The position numbers were made by a program, and so were the translations under genes. The notes beneath the pieces are model-generated. The model ran no database searches, was not told where the DNA came from, and was given only the letters and a program-made list of their open reading frames with translations. Below are positions 51,052 to 59,311 of a stretch of 64,000 bases of DNA, piece by piece. Origin of the DNA: CAJQQY01 sp045106765 (lineage in GTDB: Bacteria; Bacteroidota; Bacteroidia; Chitinophagales; Saprospiraceae); the NCBI GenBank assembly GCA_045106765.1, contig JBGCFD010000154.1:1-64000 (forward strand), in the 5' to 3' direction. Within the stretch, counting starts at the first letter, position 1. The number at the start of each line of letters is the position of its first letter.

Positions 51052-53055
51052 ATGCCTACTCTTAATGATCATTTTGAGAAAGATGAAAACTCAATTAACA
51101 TAGACGATATTCGGAAATCTGTTTCTGATGATAATCTTGAATTAGTTCTTAAAAAACTAGAACCTTTTTTGGAAAAAAGTTTGTTCTCACAACAAAAACA
51201 AGAACGAATTACATTATCTAGTAGGCTTAATAAATTAAATAGGGAAAATCGTTTGGGGATACTCAACCCTAGTGAGTATAGAATTGAATATAATAGAATT
51301 AGAAAAGCAACACTCGAATTTTTAGATGAACTTGAATTTTATATAAAAGAGAACCTAAAGAATACGGAAAAGGTAGAACTAGAAAAACAGGAAGAGATCT
51401 TGAATGAAAATCTTTCTAAGCAGATTCAAGTACCAAATACTTTGATTAAGGATGAGAAAGTAATAACGCCTGATGTTGTTACCAATGAAGAAGATGAAAC
51501 TATAAAAGATCATGTTCTAATAATGAAAGGAGGAGGGATAAAAGGATTAGCTTATGTTGGAGCTCTAAAAGAATTATATAAATATTACAATTTTAATTGG
51601 TTTGCTGGAACATCTGCTGGAGCTATTGCTGCAGTATTATTGGCGAGCGGTTACACGACAGATGAATTAGAAAAAGAGTTAAGTACTGATATTCAACGTA
51701 AAATTCGGACAAATTTTTTAGTAAGAAAATTAAACAATGTAAGAGAGGAATATAAATTAGATAAAACATACCTATCACCAATTCTCCAATTTTTTGAAAC
51801 GTTTTTATTATGTATTGGTTTCTTGTTATGGTTTCCAGTAATGATTATTAAAGGTGGAATTCATGAAGCAAAAGATTTTAATGACTGGATACAAACACTT
51901 CTTTCTGAAAAATTAGACAAAGCTACGGAAGTAAAATTAGAAGATTTACCCAAGAGAGTTTCTATTTATGCAACCAAGCGATACGAAGATGCTGTGATTT
52001 TTGATTCTCATGGTGTAAGAAATCAAACATCCGCAGCTTTTGCGGTAAGATGTAGTATGTCTATTCCATTTTATTTTACTCCACAAAGAAAAGAAGGATT
52101 ATATGTTTTTGATGGAGGAGTACAGCATAATTACCCTGTAAATATATTGTTAGAAAATAATAAGGATGTTGATTTTATAGGACTTTATCTTGGGGATGAG
52201 CATTTTAAAGGACATAAAAATACAAATAGTATTCTTTGTGATTTATTAAAAATAACAACGGAATCGAATGATTATAAGGCATTAAAAAAGTATGAAGATG
52301 AAACTGTTGTTATTGATGTGAATCCAATTTCTACCTTGGATTTTAAATTGTCTTCAAACGAGAAATCTTTTTTATTAGAATGTGGGAGAGTGTATGCTTT
52401 AAAATTTTTGAAAAAAAATAAGAAGTTAGGAGAAGATTTCGATTACAAAAGTGAGAAAGATAAGCTTGAAGTTTTTAGGAAAGAAATAAAAAGAGAAAGA
52501 CTAAATAAGCGATTGTGGCGATGGGGAAAACGGATTCCAATTATTCTAATTGTTGTTTTTTATTTTTTTATTTTTCAAAGTAAGAGCGATGTTATTAATG
52601 AGTTAGGATTAGAGGTTCATCTATTGACTCAGAAAGAAACTAGTAAATGTAACCTTAATGCATTTTTTCAACTTGAAAAGAAGAATTTTATATCAAAGGA
52701 ATGTTTGCCAGAGGGTACTCTTAAAAGTGAAAGACTTAAAGTTTTTATAGGTGAACATGGAATTCAAGAATCAAAAGAGAAGTTTGATTTAACAAAACAT
52801 TTACAGCTTCCTTTTTCTTTCTATAAATCTTTCTATAAAGATTCAACGATAATCAAAATCTGTTTTGAAAACCCAAAAGAAAACGAAATTGGATTTAAGA
52901 TTGAATTAAAAGATCAATTTACACCTGACCTGTCAAATCCATCAATAGCAGATGATTGGTATCCATTCCTAAAAGAAAGTTTAATTACAACATCCTTTGT
53001 TTACAAAAAAGGGTTTCCAAATAATAAATGTGTAACCTTAAAGTATAAAAAATGA
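51052..53055 (+). CDS. EAD11-domain patatin phospholipase with transmembrane helix and C-terminal periplasmic region
   Basis: A 667-residue multidomain protein. Residues about 15-95 form a helical effector-associated domain (EAD11 type: LSSRLNKLNRENRLGILNPS, then EYNRIRKATLEFLDEL), known as an adaptor in bacterial conflict systems. A charged linker follows. The patatin lipase domain covers about 153-460: oxyanion loop KGGGIKG (159-165), nucleophile Ser188 in GTSAG (186-190) and Asp354 in DGG (354-356), so the Ser-Asp dyad is intact. A hydrophobic insert (about 247-268) may contact membrane. After a basic stretch (KRERLNKRLWRWGKR) one transmembrane helix (494-509) is followed by about 158 unassigned, probably periplasmic residues. 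By the positive-inside rule, EAD and patatin domains face the cytoplasm. The stop overlaps the next start (ATGA). Confidence 0.87.
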   Translation: MPTLNDHFEKDENSINIDDIRKSVSDDNLELVLKKLEPFLEKSLFSQQKQERITLSSRLNKLNRENRLGILNPSEYRIEYNRIRKATLEFLDELEFYIKENLKNTEKVELEKQEEILNENLSKQIQVPNTLIKDEKVITPDVVTNEEDETIKDHVLIMKGGGIKGLAYVGALKELYKYYNFNWFAGTSAGAIAAVLLASGYTTDELEKELSTDIQRKIRTNFLVRKLNNVREEYKLDKTYLSPILQFFETFLLCIGFLLWFPVMIIKGGIHEAKDFNDWIQTLLSEKLDKATEVKLEDLPKRVSIYATKRYEDAVIFDSHGVRNQTSAAFAVRCSMSIPFYFTPQRKEGLYVFDGGVQHNYPVNILLENNKDVDFIGLYLGDEHFKGHKNTNSILCDLLKITTESNDYKALKKYEDETVVIDVNPISTLDFKLSSNEKSFLLECGRVYALKFLKKNKKLGEDFDYKSEKDKLEVFRKEIKRERLNKRLWRWGKRIPIILIVVFYFFIFQSKSDVINELGLEVHLLTQKETSKCNLNAFFQLEKKNFISKECLPEGTLKSERLKVFIGEHGIQESKEKFDLTKHLQLPFSFYKSFYKDSTIIKICFENPKENEIGFKIELKDQFTPDLSNPSIADDWYPFLKESLITTSFVYKKGFPNNKCVTLKYKK

Positions 53056-54473
53056 AAAAATATTTAATCATTCTAACTATTCTGTTATTTCAAGTTTTGA
53101 TTTACGGTCAAAGACCAAATCCAGATTCACTTACATTTCTTGTTGAATTTGAGTATAAACTAACAAATAAAATACTTGATAAATTTAAGTTGAATAGAGA
53201 ATTAAAAAAGGTATTTGCTAAAAAATTAATTGAAAAGTATTGGTGTGAATTTAATATTTCAAATTTAGGGATAGAAGTAGAAGGTAAACTTAGACAGAAA
53301 GAAGGTTATTATAAACTAGCAAGTGAAAGAGGATTAGTTGCATATATTAATATTCCTAATGATATTCCAAAAAGTGGAGTGGATATTAAGTGGGTTTTTT
53401 ATTATATGGTAGATAGTATAAAAAGTGATTCACCATTATTAACCAATGATAATAAACAAATTATCTCCTTAAAAAAACCCCTTGTTGAATCCATATATTA
53501 TATCAATGAAAATACATTTATTTCTGAAGAAACAATTAAACTTGGCTCTCCAGAAGAAATAACCGTAGATATAATTACTGATTATATTGAGGAGAAATTA
53601 TTTAACGAATCAGATAGTTTAGGTGGGTTTGTAGAGACGATTAAAAAATTAGAAACTATTAATCTAGAAAAGAACATAATTAATAATTCTGATGTAAAAG
53701 GTTATTTTAGATTATTAAATTTTTTGGAACCTTATGTTCATGCAAACTCATTCTTAAATAATGAAGCAAAGTCTTTAAAAGAAAAAATTGATACTTTCAA
53801 GAAATCTAATTCTTCAAATCTTAATTCAAGGGATTCATTAAGCATAGCCTATGCTTCAAAGATTTATTTTGATTATCAAAAATCAATAGAAATAATAAAT
53901 TATTATTATCGCAAACTTCGTTTAGTTCTTTTTTCGGAAACTTCTTTTCCACTATCACCACCTGATACACTTGGTATAGGTGAAGACTCCTCTAAAAAAC
54001 AACCATCTCTGAACTTTGCTTTCAATTCATTTGTAGGTGTTAATATTGCGAGAGAAGATATTGACCAACTTGATGATAATGTTGGAATAAATTCTATTGG
54101 ATTAACCACCCCCATCGGTATTAGTTTTTCAAGAGAATTTCAAAAACAAGGTTCTGTAGGAGTGTTCATGAGTTTTATAGATATAGGATCAGCAGCTACA
54201 ACTTTTCGATGGGATAATTCAACGGGGATGGGAACAATTAATGAATTTCCAGAACTTACATTCAGAAATTTATGGTCTCCAGGACTTTTTGTAGTTTATC
54301 AATTTAATAATAGATCTCCTTTTTGGTTTGGAGTTGGTTTACAGGAGAGTCCTTTGAGAAAAGTTGAAATAAGTGGGATCGAGGAATCCCTTGGAGGAGT
54401 ACGTGCTAGTATATTTTTTGCATACCATATTCCTATTTTTAAATTTAAATTTTCACGGAATAAAGAAAACTAA
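53052..54473 (+). CDS. secreted protein with barrel-like C-terminus, partner of the patatin protein
   Basis: A 473-residue protein of unknown family, translationally coupled to the patatin gene by a 4-base overlap. Residues 1-20 are a signal peptide (MKKYLIILTILLFQVLIYGQ). The middle region (about 25-300) is charged and mixed in structure, without recognised motifs. From about residue 318 on, alternating hydrophobic strands with glycines and aromatics (NFAFNSFVGVNIARE, TPIGISFSREFQKQGSVGVF, PGLFVVYQFNN, PFWFGVGLQESPL, RASIFFAYHIPIFKFKF) suggest an outer-membrane beta-barrel or barrel-like domain. The coupling suggests it works together with the periplasmic end of the patatin protein. No relationship to known immunity or receptor families was recognised. 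Confidence 0.7.
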   Translation: MKKYLIILTILLFQVLIYGQRPNPDSLTFLVEFEYKLTNKILDKFKLNRELKKVFAKKLIEKYWCEFNISNLGIEVEGKLRQKEGYYKLASERGLVAYINIPNDIPKSGVDIKWVFYYMVDSIKSDSPLLTNDNKQIISLKKPLVESIYYINENTFISEETIKLGSPEEITVDIITDYIEEKLFNESDSLGGFVETIKKLETINLEKNIINNSDVKGYFRLLNFLEPYVHANSFLNNEAKSLKEKIDTFKKSNSSNLNSRDSLSIAYASKIYFDYQKSIEIINYYYRKLRLVLFSETSFPLSPPDTLGIGEDSSKKQPSLNFAFNSFVGVNIAREDIDQLDDNVGINSIGLTTPIGISFSREFQKQGSVGVFMSFIDIGSAATTFRWDNSTGMGTINEFPELTFRNLWSPGLFVVYQFNNRSPFWFGVGLQESPLRKVEISGIEESLGGVRASIFFAYHIPIFKFKFSRNKEN

Positions 54474-54516
54474 GATTCTTTATTCGAATGAATAATTTTT
54501 TTGATAAGCTTAGAAT

Positions 54517-54560
54517 AAAAAATCCCTCTTGCAAAATCGATTTGTAAGAGGGGATTTTTT
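54517..54560. terminator. bidirectional terminator between the patatin module and ssrA
   Basis: AAAATCCCTCTTGCAAA pairs with TTTGTAAGAGGGGATTTT (small mismatches) around a short loop, flanked by A6 and T6. It follows both the OMP-like gene and, on the minus strand, the tmRNA 3' end. Confidence 0.85.
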
Positions 54561-54563
54561 AGG

Positions 54564-54946
54564 TGGAGCTGCCGGGAGTTGAACCCGGGTCCAGACAAAG
54601 TAACTGAGAGCTTTCTACATGCTTATTTTCTATTCAATTTTCGAGCGATGACAAGGAAGAAACCAACCCGCACCATCACCTTATCCTCTGAATTTCGCAT
54701 TGTAGTCGAGGTATCCTACGCAACTAGCCTAAGTGCTCTTTCGAGCGGGTATGATATGCGGCACGCTGTGTATTAGGCGTCAAGCGCACGGCACAAAGGC
54801 ATCTAATTAGATTCTAATTAGGCTGCCATGGCGAATCTTTGATTGCCATTTATAAGTGGTTAATTACTATTTGTTAACGGAGTAAGTAATTTTGCTCCGA
54901 CATGCTTACTAACCGAAAATCTTTCCTGTCGATTCCAGTCAGCCCC
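54564..54946 (-). ncRNA. ssrA: transfer-messenger RNA (tmRNA)
   Basis: On the minus strand the RNA starts GGGGCTGACTGGAATCGACA, the usual one-piece tmRNA 5' end, and finishes with the T-arm sequence GGTTCAACTCCCGGCAGCTCC plus discriminator A; GGGGCTG and CAGCTCC form the acceptor stem with one G-U pair. The tag frame, GGC through GCC with stop TAA, occupies 54818-54847 and encodes GNQRFAMAA, ending in the AMAA variant of the usual ALAA degradation signal. Terminal CCA is not fully encoded (the genome reads CCT after the discriminator), so CCA is probably added later. With SmpB it rescues stalled ribosomes. The 3' end points at the patatin module. Confidence 0.95.
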
Positions 54947-55292
54947 GTGAGAAATAAAAGAAGACGGAATATCGAATTACAAATTCAAAATTTTAATTTT
55001 TTGTTTGATGCCTATTCCCATTTAATAGGTGGGTCAATATTCCGATTTTTTAAATTTCTATTAGCTCAAAACTCTTTTGTTTTAAACGGTTGCAAAAGTA
55101 ACAACATTATTGACTAATGTAAAGTTTCGAAGTCTTGCTTTTTTTATTTTTTTTATAAAATAGAAATTAATTTTGAAACTAAAAAAAATGCGGAATCGTT
55201 GTCAATCTCGTATATTCGCAGAAATTTTGGGAGAGCATTTAATTTTTCTTTTCTAAAATCAAATTTGATTCAAATTTCAATTCAAATAAAAT
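54947..55292. other. spacer between divergent ssrA and metG
   Basis: 346 AT-rich bases carrying the control regions of both genes. Candidate -7 boxes are TACTTTTG on the minus strand at 55093-55100 (toward ssrA) and TAATTTTG on the plus strand at 55168-55175 (toward metG). No gene is seen. Confidence 0.5.
55093..55100 (-). promoter_or_regulatory. possible ssrA promoter -7 element (TACTTTTG)
   Basis: Minus-strand match to TAnnTTTG about 150 bases upstream of the tmRNA 5' end, with a near-match TTTA at the -33 position. Use of this site would require 5' processing of the precursor, as is usual for tmRNA. Confidence 0.3.
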
Positions 55293-57413
55293 ATGTCAGA
55301 TCCAAAAAGATATTTAGTGACTTCAGCACTTCCTTATGCCAATGGTGAATTACACCTTGGACATTTGGCAGGTGCATATTTGCCCGCAGATATTTATGTG
55401 CGCTACTTGCGATTGCAAGGAAAAGATGTGGCATATATTTGTGGCTCTGATGAAAATGGAGCTGCGATTACTTTACGTGCAAAAAAGGAAGGAATTCCTC
55501 CTCAAGAAATTATCGACAAGTATCATAACTTATTCAAATCGACTTTTGAAAAACTAGGAATCTCATTCGATTATTATCATCGAACAAGTGCACCATTGCA
55601 CCACGAAACGGCTCAGGAATTTTTCAAAAAATTATTGGAAAAGGGTGATGAGTTTGAAGAAAAAGTAAGTGAGCAATATTATGATGAAGGTTATGATCAG
55701 TTTTTAGCAGACAGATATATCATTGGAACTTGTCCAAATTGTAGCTATGAAAAAGCCTACGGAGATCAATGTGAAAATTGTGGAAAAGACCTTTCCCCAA
55801 CTGAATTGATTAATCCAAAATCTACCTTGAGTGGAAATGTTCCTATTTTAAAATCTACCAAACATTGGTTTTTTAAATTAGATAAACATGAAGCGTGGTT
55901 GAAGGAATGGGTGGAACATGGGACGCTTGATGGCGAACCTCATCACAATGCTAAGTCTTGGAGAAATCATGTAGTTGGACAATGTAAATCTTGGCTCGAC
56001 GGAGGATTACTTCCTCGATCAATTACACGTGATTTGGATTGGGGAATTCCAGTTCCAGTTGAAGGTGCGGAAGGAAAAGTATTGTATGTTTGGTTCGATG
56101 CACCGATTGGTTATATTTCCTCTACAAAACAATGGGCTGCTGAAAATGGGAAAAATTGGGAAGATTATTGGAAAAGTGATGATGCGGAATTAGTGCATTT
56201 TATTGGAAAAGATAATATCGTTTTTCATTGTATTGTTTTTCCTGCGATGTTAAAAGCACATGGCGATTACAATTTACCTGTGAATGTTCCTGCGAACCAA
56301 TTTTTAAATTTTGAAGGTGATAAATTCTCAAAATCAAATGAATGGGGAATTGAACAAGATGAGTATCTAAGAGTTTTTAAAAATTTTGAAAACAAAGAAG
56401 ATGCCTTGCGTTATGCGTTGATTCGCAACATGCCTGAAAATAAAGATGCCGATTTTAAATGGGACGACTTCGTTGATTTTCATGATAATGAGTTGGTCGC
56501 AAATGTGGGGAATTTCATCAATCGAGTAGTTGTTTTGACCAATAAATATTTTGAAGGAAAAGTACCTTCAGTTGATGTAGACTTAAAAGAAATTTTGGCA
56601 GAGGTAGAAAATTTGACCCAACGATTATGTCAGGAAATTGAGAATTTTCAATTCAAACCTGCTATCAATACTTTGATGGAAATTTCGAGTTGGGGAAATA
56701 CTTACTTGCAAGATGCTTCACCTTGGACGATTTATAAAACGGAACCAGAGAGTGAAAAAATCAAAGAAGCAATGTTGGTAAGTTTGCAGATTGTTGCATT
56801 ACTAGGTGTTTTGACTAAACCATTTCTACCATTTTCTTCAGATAAAATTCAAAAGTTATTGAATTTGCCAACAGTTCAAAATGGAGACTTAGTTGAAATC
56901 TTAGAACGACTTCAAGATGGAAATCCAATTCTAGAAGCAGGTGGACAGATTGGCGAGCCTGCTCTACTTTTTGCAAAGATCAATGACCGAAAAGATCATT
57001 CTCGATTAGAAATTGTCAATGCTCAAAAAGAAAAACTAGCAGCAGCTCTCGAAGCTAAAAAAGCAAGTGAGCGAGCACCAGTTAAAGATGAAATTACTTT
57101 TGAAGATTTCACGAAACTTGATATCCGAACGGGTACGATCATCGAAGCGGAGAAAATGAAAAAGGCAGACAAGCTTTTAAAAATAAAAGTGGACTTAGGT
57201 TTTGAGGAAAGAACAGTTGTATCTGGTATCGCTAAATTTTTTAAACCCGAAGACATTATCGGTCAACAAGTTTTATTGTTAGCAAATCTCGCTCCTCGAA
57301 AAATGAGAGGAGTTGAATCGCAAGGAATGATTTTGATGGCGGAGAATGAAAAAGGAGAATTGAGTTTTGTGAGTCCGAAAGAAGGGTGGGGGAATGGATT
57401 TGGAGTGAGTTAA
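55293..57413 (+). CDS. metG: methionyl-tRNA synthetase
   Basis: A 706-residue class I aminoacyl-tRNA synthetase that charges tRNA-Met. The HIGH motif appears as HLGH (21-24) and the KMSKS motif as KFSKS (about 343-347). A zinc-knuckle region with paired Cys (CPNC and CENC, about 147-163) is present. After the anticodon-binding domain (GNFINRVVVLTNKYFEG and following), a C-terminal OB-fold tRNA-binding domain covers about 600-706 (FEDFTKLDIRTGTIIEAEKM, VVSGIAKFF, NLAPRKMRGVESQGM), as in the dimeric bacterial form. It is divergent from ssrA and ends at a strong terminator. Confidence 0.97.
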   Translation: MSDPKRYLVTSALPYANGELHLGHLAGAYLPADIYVRYLRLQGKDVAYICGSDENGAAITLRAKKEGIPPQEIIDKYHNLFKSTFEKLGISFDYYHRTSAPLHHETAQEFFKKLLEKGDEFEEKVSEQYYDEGYDQFLADRYIIGTCPNCSYEKAYGDQCENCGKDLSPTELINPKSTLSGNVPILKSTKHWFFKLDKHEAWLKEWVEHGTLDGEPHHNAKSWRNHVVGQCKSWLDGGLLPRSITRDLDWGIPVPVEGAEGKVLYVWFDAPIGYISSTKQWAAENGKNWEDYWKSDDAELVHFIGKDNIVFHCIVFPAMLKAHGDYNLPVNVPANQFLNFEGDKFSKSNEWGIEQDEYLRVFKNFENKEDALRYALIRNMPENKDADFKWDDFVDFHDNELVANVGNFINRVVVLTNKYFEGKVPSVDVDLKEILAEVENLTQRLCQEIENFQFKPAINTLMEISSWGNTYLQDASPWTIYKTEPESEKIKEAMLVSLQIVALLGVLTKPFLPFSSDKIQKLLNLPTVQNGDLVEILERLQDGNPILEAGGQIGEPALLFAKINDRKDHSRLEIVNAQKEKLAAALEAKKASERAPVKDEITFEDFTKLDIRTGTIIEAEKMKKADKLLKIKVDLGFEERTVVSGIAKFFKPEDIIGQQVLLLANLAPRKMRGVESQGMILMAENEKGELSFVSPKEGWGNGFGVS

Positions 57414-57431
57414 GATTTTTCATTTTAAAAA

Positions 57432-57470
57432 AAAATAGGTGCTATTGTTTCAAACAATAACACCTATTTT
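57432..57470. terminator. bidirectional terminator after metG
   Basis: AATAGGTGCTATTGTTT pairs with AAACAATAACACCTATT (one mismatch) around a single-base loop, with A- and T-runs on both sides, between convergent genes. Confidence 0.85.
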
Positions 57471-57486
57471 TTATCTAAGAATTAAT

Positions 57487-58092
57487 TTATCTCATCTTGG
57501 GTCGTCGTCTTTTTCCTCCAGGTTGCATCATATTTCTTCGACTTTGTCCTTGTGCATTTTTCATTTGACCTCTTTGTTTGAAAGCTAAATCGAATTGAGC
57601 AATCTGATCTTTAATTTGTTGCTGCGTTACTTTAAGTTTTTTAGCATTCATAAAATAAACTTTAGCTGCATTCCACTTTTGTTTTTGTGCATTTATATTT
57701 GCCAATTGTAATTGCACCATTGCTTTTTCATCATCAGTAGGTAAGTCGATTGATTCTGCTTTTTTGAAATAAGCTTCCGCAGCATTATTATCTTTATTGT
57801 TCATTGCTAACGAACCTTTGAGAATATTGTAAAAGGCTTTATTTGTTTTGTACAACCATTCTGGTTTCCAAGTCAGATTCAATCTGTTTTCCGCTTCTTC
57901 GAAATTTCCTTCTTGCACTAATTGTGCTGCGGATTGAACTGTTCCTAATAAAAGGTAACTAGCCAATAATCCCAATCCAATTAAAATAAATGGAAGAGCA
58001 TACCAAAATCCTTGGAAGATGGCTAACAAAATACCACCTACTAAAAATAAGGCGATTAAAGCAAATTTGAGTTTTATATTAATTGAAAACAT
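57487..58092 (-). CDS. membrane-anchored TPR-like protein
   Basis: A 201-residue protein with two N-terminal helices (about 9-27 and 31-50) followed by helical repeats of TPR type (LVQEGNFEEAENRLNL, YNILKGSLAMNNKDNNAAEA, AMVQLQLANINAQKQKWNAA) and a basic, Met/Gln-rich tail (SRRNMMQPGGKRRRPKMR). It closely resembles the 58735-59256 protein in layout and in segments such as the KTNKAFYN / KTHQAYYY position, so the two are paralogues. A scaffold role at the inner membrane is the likely kind of function; the partner is unknown. Confidence 0.7.
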   Translation of the reverse strand: MFSINIKLKFALIALFLVGGILLAIFQGFWYALPFILIGLGLLASYLLLGTVQSAAQLVQEGNFEEAENRLNLTWKPEWLYKTNKAFYNILKGSLAMNNKDNNAAEAYFKKAESIDLPTDDEKAMVQLQLANINAQKQKWNAAKVYFMNAKKLKVTQQQIKDQIAQFDLAFKQRGQMKNAQGQSRRNMMQPGGKRRRPKMR

Positions 58093-58219
58093 TATGATAT
58101 ATTTTTGATTCTTAAATAAACATTGGTTTGAATATGAAATTTAAATAAGAATTTTTTTTAGAATATTTGTTTAATTCGTTGATGATCAACGGACTGCAAA
58201 GATACAGAACTCTGTTAAC

Positions 58220-58738
58220 TTACCTTTCAATTTCATAAAAAAGTTGAACTAAACCAGTTGAATAAGTTTTGGTGTCAGTTAGTTTTAATTTTTTTCGAAT
58301 ATCAATTTTTTCAAAAAGAGGTTTTCCACTTCCAAGAATTAAAGGATGAACGGCAATCATTAATTCGTCCACTAAGTTTAATTTAATCATAGCTGTCGTC
58401 AAACTTGCTCCTCCGAAAAGCCAAATGTTTTTGCCTTCAGAATGGACTATTTTGTTAACTTCTTCCTCAATATTTCCATTAATTATTCTTGGCCCTTGAT
58501 CCGTACTTTTAAGCGTATTGGAAAAAACGATTTTCGTTTTATCTGCAAAAGCATCAGGTGCCATTTCTAATAATTGCTCATAACTTTTTCGTCCAAAAAA
58601 AATAGCATCAATTTGATTTAAGAACTCTGTCATGCCATAATCTTGATCTGTCAAACACCAATCAATTTCACCATTGGCACCTTCAATGAATGAATCGAGT
58701 GATGTACATAAATTTAAAATAACTTTTCTCTTTTTCAT
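58220..58738 (-). CDS. dihydrofolate reductase family protein (RibD C-terminal-like)
   Basis: A 172-residue NADPH-binding reductase fold. Segments typical of the family are KVILNLCTSLDSFIEGANGE, IDAIFFGRKSYEQL, KIVFSNTLKSTDQG, NIWLFGGASLTTAMIKLNLV and ELMIAVHPLILGSGKPLFE. Short proteins of this type (YyaP/YwjB-like) reduce unknown substrates and are distinct from FolA. The start overlaps the end of the TPR gene upstream (58735) by four bases, so the two are translated together. Confidence 0.88.
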   Translation of the reverse strand: MKKRKVILNLCTSLDSFIEGANGEIDWCLTDQDYGMTEFLNQIDAIFFGRKSYEQLLEMAPDAFADKTKIVFSNTLKSTDQGPRIINGNIEEEVNKIVHSEGKNIWLFGGASLTTAMIKLNLVDELMIAVHPLILGSGKPLFEKIDIRKKLKLTDTKTYSTGLVQLFYEIER

Positions 58739-59256
58739 ATTCTTCCTTTTAAGGCTTCCGCTAATTTTTTCAAATTCTCCTTAATCATCAAATCATTGGA
58801 ATTAAAAGTTTCCGCCTTTAGTCTAAATTCATTGGCAAGTTTATATTCTTTTTTTACAAAATGAACATGCGCAACATTGATGGCAACCAAAGCATTATCG
58901 GTATCAGTTCGTAAACCTAAATCGAGTGCTTGTTTTAAATGTTGTTCGCCAAAACCAGTTTGTTTTTTTTGCAAAGCAACCATTCCTAAAACAAAATAAT
59001 AATATGCTTGATGAGTTTTTAATAAAAAATCAGGACGCTTGATTTGTAAAATTAAATCCTCTGCTGCATCGACTTCGCCTTTGTTTAATTTCCCAAAAGC
59101 CAACATGACATTTCCAAATAAAAAATGAGTTGCCAAAATAATCAGGCCAGCCAAATACATATACCAAGCGGAACCAAAACCCACATTGAAATGAATTAAC
59201 GTACCCAAAAAGAGGATGACAATTCCAATTAAAAATCTAATTCGTGCTAAAAACAT
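58735..59256 (-). CDS. membrane-anchored TPR-like protein, paralogue of 57487-58092
   Basis: A 173-residue protein with two N-terminal helices (about 6-25 and 31-52) and TPR-like helical repeats after residue 55 (KLNKGEVDAAEDLILQIKRP, YYYFVLGMVALQKKQTGFGE, NALVAINVAHVHFVKKEYKL). It shares length, topology and several motifs with the 57487-58092 protein but lacks its basic tail. The two genes flank the DHFR-like gene. Its function is unknown; an assembly or scaffolding role at the inner membrane is likely. Confidence 0.68.
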   Translation of the reverse strand: MFLARIRFLIGIVILFLGTLIHFNVGFGSAWYMYLAGLIILATHFLFGNVMLAFGKLNKGEVDAAEDLILQIKRPDFLLKTHQAYYYFVLGMVALQKKQTGFGEQHLKQALDLGLRTDTDNALVAINVAHVHFVKKEYKLANEFRLKAETFNSNDLMIKENLKKLAEALKGRI

Positions 59257-59311
59257 ATTATTAATAGTTAATGGTGAACGGTTAATTCAACGTGGAGTTA
59301 ATCATTTACAA

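Noticed and set aside
54579..54776. Plus-strand 65-residue frame beside metG
   Set aside because: It lies entirely over the tmRNA gene on the other strand, whose 5' and 3' ends and tag are unmistakable.
55168..55175. TAATTTTG as a firm metG promoter
   Set aside because: Matches TAnnTTTG but no -33 box is visible, and such octamers arise easily in this AT-rich spacer.
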